NCBI RefSeq assembly: GCF_937951745.1
Contig: NZ_CALFBQ010000019.1
Span: 1 to 64,000, forward strand
Direction of reading: 5' to 3'
Source of the DNA: an uncultured Chloroflexus sp.
GTDB taxonomy: Bacteria > Chloroflexota > Chloroflexia > Chloroflexales > Chloroflexaceae
Length of the DNA: 64,000 bases
The notes beneath the pieces are model-generated. The model was not told where the DNA came from, ran no database searches, and saw nothing but the letters and a program-made list of their open reading frames with translations. Below are positions 61,282 to 64,000 of the stretch, piece by piece. Within the stretch, counting starts at the first letter, position 1; each line of letters begins with the position of its first letter. The position numbers and the translations under genes were made by a program.

Positions 61282-63171
61282 ATGACAACGGAACCGTTGA
61301 CGGAAACCGGACGACAATCTCATACCTTCAAGGCCGAAGTACAGCAGGTGCTGTACATTCTGGCCCATTCACTCTACACCGACCGCGAAATCTTCCTGCG
61401 TGAGTTGATCTCGAACGCTTCCGACGCGATCAACCGGGTGCAGTTCGAGATGCTGACCAACCGCGAGGTGCGCAATCCTGAACTCGAACCGCAAATCACG
61501 ATTGAGGTCAACAAAGAGGCGCGCACGCTTTCAATCAGCGATACCGGTATCGGTATGACCGCCGAGGAGATGGTCGAGCATCTCGGTACGATTGCCCAGT
61601 CGGCGGCGCGCGCGTTTGTGAAACAGGCCGGCGAAGGGGCTAAGCAAACCGCCAGCGAAATCATTGGTCAATTTGGCGTCGGCTTCTACTCAGTATTTAT
61701 GGTTGCCGATAAGGTGACGGTCGTGTCGCAGTCGTATCGGCCCGATGCGCCGGCGGCGATGTGGGAATCGAGCGGAGGCGATAGCTTTACTGTTGGCCCC
61801 GCCGAGCGCGCCCAACGCGGCACCACGATTACCCTCCATCTCAAAGAGGATGCAACCGAGTTCGCTGATCCGTGGCGGATCGAACAGATTGTCCGCCGCC
61901 ACTCGAACTATGTCGCCTTCCCGATTATGCTCGATGGCCGCCAGATTAACGCCCGCACCGCGATCTGGCGTAAGGCGCCGCGCGATGTCACCGCCGAAGA
62001 GTACAATGACTACTACCGCCAACTGACCCTTGATAGTCAGCCGCCGCTCAGCTATATTCATATCTCGACCGACGCGCCGGTTGATCTGCACGCAATTCTC
62101 TACATCCCGTCCCGCCGCGAGCGTGGTATCCTCGAACGGCGGATCGAAGGCCAGATTAAGCTCTATTCGCGCAAGGTGTTGATCCTCGAAGAGGCAAAGG
62201 ATCTGCTGCCGGCCCACTTCCGCTTTATCGAAGGTGTGGTTGACAGCGAAGACTTACCGCTAAATGTCTCGCGCGAGAGTGTGCAGAGCGGTACTGCTGG
62301 CGGCTCGCCGGTGATGCAGCGCTTGCGCAAGACGCTCACTGCTCGCCTGAACAAAGAGCTGAACGAGCTGGCCGAACGCGATCCCGAAAAATACCGCACT
62401 TTCTGGCAAGAGTTTGGCCCCTTTATCAAAGAGGGGATCGCAACCGATTACGAGCACCGTAACGATTTGCTCAAGCTACTGCGCGTGCAGACGACTAAGA
62501 GCGGTGACGAGTGGATCACGCTGGCTACCTACAAAGAGCGCATGGTGCCCGGCCAGAAGGAGATTTACTACCTCATGGCGGCCAGCCGCGAGGCGGCGCT
62601 CAGTAGCCCGCACCTCGATCCGCTGCGCGCACGCGACATCGAGGTCATTCTCTTTACTGACCTCATGGACGGCTTTATGCTGTCGGGGTTGCGCGAGTAT
62701 GAGGGTCTGCGCTTACGCAACATTGACGAGGGTGAGCTTGATTTGCCCGGTGAGGTTGAGCGGCCCACACCGGCGATTGACGATGCCCAATTTACCGCAC
62801 TGGCCGAACGGATTGCAGCAACCTTGGGCGAGCGGCTGAAAGAGGTGCGCGCCTCGAAGGTGCTGCGCGATAGCCCGGCCCGCTTGGTCGCCGATGAGGC
62901 GGCGTTTGGCCGCGAGATGCAGCGCATCCAGCAGATGTTGGGCCATGAGGTGCAGACCGGACCGCGCATCTTGGAACTTAACCCGGCTCACCCCTTGATC
63001 GCTGCGCTAGCTCGCCGCGCTGCCGCTGATCCCAACGACCCGCTGATCCCGCTGGCCGCCGAGCAACTCTACGATAACGCGCTGTTGATCGAGGGCCTGC
63101 ACCGCGACCCGGCAGCAATGGCGCCACGCATTTTGCGGCTGCTTGAATTAGCCGCCAATGTTGAACGGTAG
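61282..63171 (+). CDS. htpG: Hsp90-family chaperone HtpG
   Basis: A 629-residue ATP-dependent chaperone. The N-terminal GHKL ATPase shows YTDREIFLRELISNASDA, SISDTGIGMTAEE, HLGTIAQSAARAF and IGQFGVGFYSVFMVAD. The middle domain has PIMLDGRQIN and VVDSEDLPLNVSRE with the catalytic Arg region. The C-terminal dimerisation domain ends in LELAANVER. There is no eukaryotic MEEVD tail, as is normal for bacteria. GCGAGGGAGGCGT lies just before the ATG. It helps fold or hold proteins under heat and other stress. Confidence 0.97.
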   Translation: MTTEPLTETGRQSHTFKAEVQQVLYILAHSLYTDREIFLRELISNASDAINRVQFEMLTNREVRNPELEPQITIEVNKEARTLSISDTGIGMTAEEMVEHLGTIAQSAARAFVKQAGEGAKQTASEIIGQFGVGFYSVFMVADKVTVVSQSYRPDAPAAMWESSGGDSFTVGPAERAQRGTTITLHLKEDATEFADPWRIEQIVRRHSNYVAFPIMLDGRQINARTAIWRKAPRDVTAEEYNDYYRQLTLDSQPPLSYIHISTDAPVDLHAILYIPSRRERGILERRIEGQIKLYSRKVLILEEAKDLLPAHFRFIEGVVDSEDLPLNVSRESVQSGTAGGSPVMQRLRKTLTARLNKELNELAERDPEKYRTFWQEFGPFIKEGIATDYEHRNDLLKLLRVQTTKSGDEWITLATYKERMVPGQKEIYYLMAASREAALSSPHLDPLRARDIEVILFTDLMDGFMLSGLREYEGLRLRNIDEGELDLPGEVERPTPAIDDAQFTALAERIAATLGERLKEVRASKVLRDSPARLVADEAAFGREMQRIQQMLGHEVQTGPRILELNPAHPLIAALARRAAADPNDPLIPLAAEQLYDNALLIEGLHRDPAAMAPRILRLLELAANVER

Positions 63172-63185
63172 CCGCAAAGAATTGG

Positions 63186-63304
63186 AAACGCAAGGGCGCA
63201 GAGAACGCAACGTGCGCAAAGGTGTTTGAAATTGGGGGTGTTAGTACAGTCGTACTTAAGCCCCCTACAATAATAAACTCTACCCCCTCTGCGCCTTTGC
63301 GTTT
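63186..63304. repeat. Inverted-repeat element with CGCAAAGGCGC arms
   Basis: AAACGCAAGGGCGCAGAG (63186-63203) and CTCTGCGCCTTTGCGTTT (63287-63304) are complementary at 17 of 18 bases with 83 bases between. AGTAC, loop AGTC, GTACT forms a small hairpin inside. The right arm runs two bases into the end of the pullulanase gene. The layout matches 20996-21108. Confidence 0.65.
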
Positions 63305-64000
63305 ACCGCTGACGGCGTGCAACGATCAACCCCGCCCCACCCAACGCTATCACTGCCAGCACCATCCACACCCACCACCGCGCGCCACTACCGCCAGCAA
63401 CCGGTGCCGGTTCGGCCGTGGGGGTAGGAACCGCCTCGGTAGGCGCTGACACCGAGGTAGCCGTTGGCACGGGATCAGGCGCTGCCACCAACGGACGCGG
63501 GCCAACGAACACCACTGTGGTGCGACCGAGCACACTGAATGTCCCATCAGCGCTGTAGCGCGATTGTGTCACCCGCTCGTCGCTCGAAGCGACCTGCACA
63601 TCGTGCAAGCGTAGATCGCCGTTGGCCAGTTCGGGAATGGTGATTGTCACCGGATCAGGCCGGGCGTTGAACAGCACCACCACCTGCCCAATGTTCGGAT
63701 CAAGTCGCGTCAGGCCGTTGTCGCTGATGCTCATCACGATCAGGCCGGGGATCTGATCCGGCCCATGATTGAAGAACGAGACCATCCGCTCGACCTCTGC
63801 GGCGGTACGTAGCCGGAAGAGTGGCGTACTACGACGAATACGCAGCATCTCGCGGAAGTGGTCGTAAGTGGCCCGCATCAGCGTTGCATCGGGTTTGAGA
63901 TCAGGATTGGCCAACAATGGCGCCATGATCGGCCAGTTACTCTGATTGTCTCCCGCCGGCGGCAATCCCGATCCAAACGTGTTTTCTTGGCCACGCCAAT
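63303..64000 (-). CDS. Surface-anchored pullulanase-type glycosidase, C-terminal part (partial)
   Basis: The frame enters from the right edge: RGQENTFGSGLPPAGDNQSN then NWPIMAPLLANP, matching the end of the GH13 catalytic domain of alpha-1,6-glucosidase pullulanases. A beta-sandwich follows (MVSFFNHGPDQIPGLIVMSI, VVVLFNARPDPVTI), as in the DUF3372 C-terminal module. After FVGPRPLV come a Pro/Thr/Ala spacer, one membrane helix (WWVWMVLAVIALGGAGLIV) and the basic end ARRQR, so the enzyme is held at the cell surface. The catalytic acids lie outside the window. It would cut alpha-1,6 links in pullulan or starch. No start is visible in the window. Confidence 0.85.
   Translation of the reverse strand, partial: WRGQENTFGSGLPPAGDNQSNWPIMAPLLANPDLKPDATLMRATYDHFREMLRIRRSTPLFRLRTAAEVERMVSFFNHGPDQIPGLIVMSISDNGLTRLDPNIGQVVVLFNARPDPVTITIPELANGDLRLHDVQVASSDERVTQSRYSADGTFSVLGRTTVVFVGPRPLVAAPDPVPTATSVSAPTEAVPTPTAEPAPVAGGSGARWWVWMVLAVIALGGAGLIVARRQR

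Overview
The window looks like chromosomal DNA from a filamentous anoxygenic phototroph of the Chloroflexia, most likely a Chloroflexus species. This is inferred from gene content and style and no database was searched. The signs are moderately high GC with AT-rich promoter islands, a lipoprotein-based envelope, proline/threonine linkers, c-di-GMP signalling, a three-gene set otherwise typical of Actinobacteria, and secreted proteins ending in a VF..PLV.R-type tail. I see no rRNA, tRNA or CRISPR array.

Layout. 1-1020: a decayed IS5-family element cuts into a class V aminotransferase gene, leaving only its 3' part. 1328-7272: a fused double ECF-type ATPase, a 7TM-PAS-STAS sensor and a TPR lytic transglycosylase lipoprotein. 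8043-15580: a tightly packed five-gene operon of two PotD-like binding lipoproteins, a hybrid sensor kinase, a stand-alone receiver and a REC-PAS-GGDEF-EAL protein. It has no permease, so it reads as a ligand-to-c-di-GMP signalling system. 15774-20977: an aldehyde dehydrogenase divergent from a PP2C-like phosphatase, LCP protein, LysM protein and esterase. 21151-23829: a LIM/DA1-like metallopeptidase, a probable tRNA-queuosine mannosyltransferase and an FMN-binding protein. 23999-26029: the uncharacterised trio of MSMEG_4193-type phosphomutase, DUF3090 protein and SCO1664-type PI-kinase-like protein.

26251-36609 is a beta-glucan locus on the minus strand: LacI regulator with two palindromic operators, solute-binding protein, two permeases, GH3, GH16 and GH3. 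37523-45818 holds a secreted beta-helix protein, a lipoprotein, a large BTAD/AAA/TPR regulator and an aspartase/fumarase-family lyase. 46300-50094 is dnaE. 50290-57092 holds secreted or surface proteins, a KAP NTPase relic and a lipoprotein gene broken by one extra base. 57170-59785 groups superoxide dismutase, a SufR-like regulator and an Mrp Fe-S carrier. moaA and htpG follow, and the 3' part of a surface-anchored pullulanase runs off the end.

The best candidates for a poorly described system are the binding-protein/kinase/c-di-GMP operon (8043-15580) and the phosphomutase/DUF3090/kinase-like trio (23999-26029). The intergenic DNA also carries a family of G/A-rich CGCAAAGGCGC-type arms, in places arranged as inverted pairs about 83-95 nt apart.
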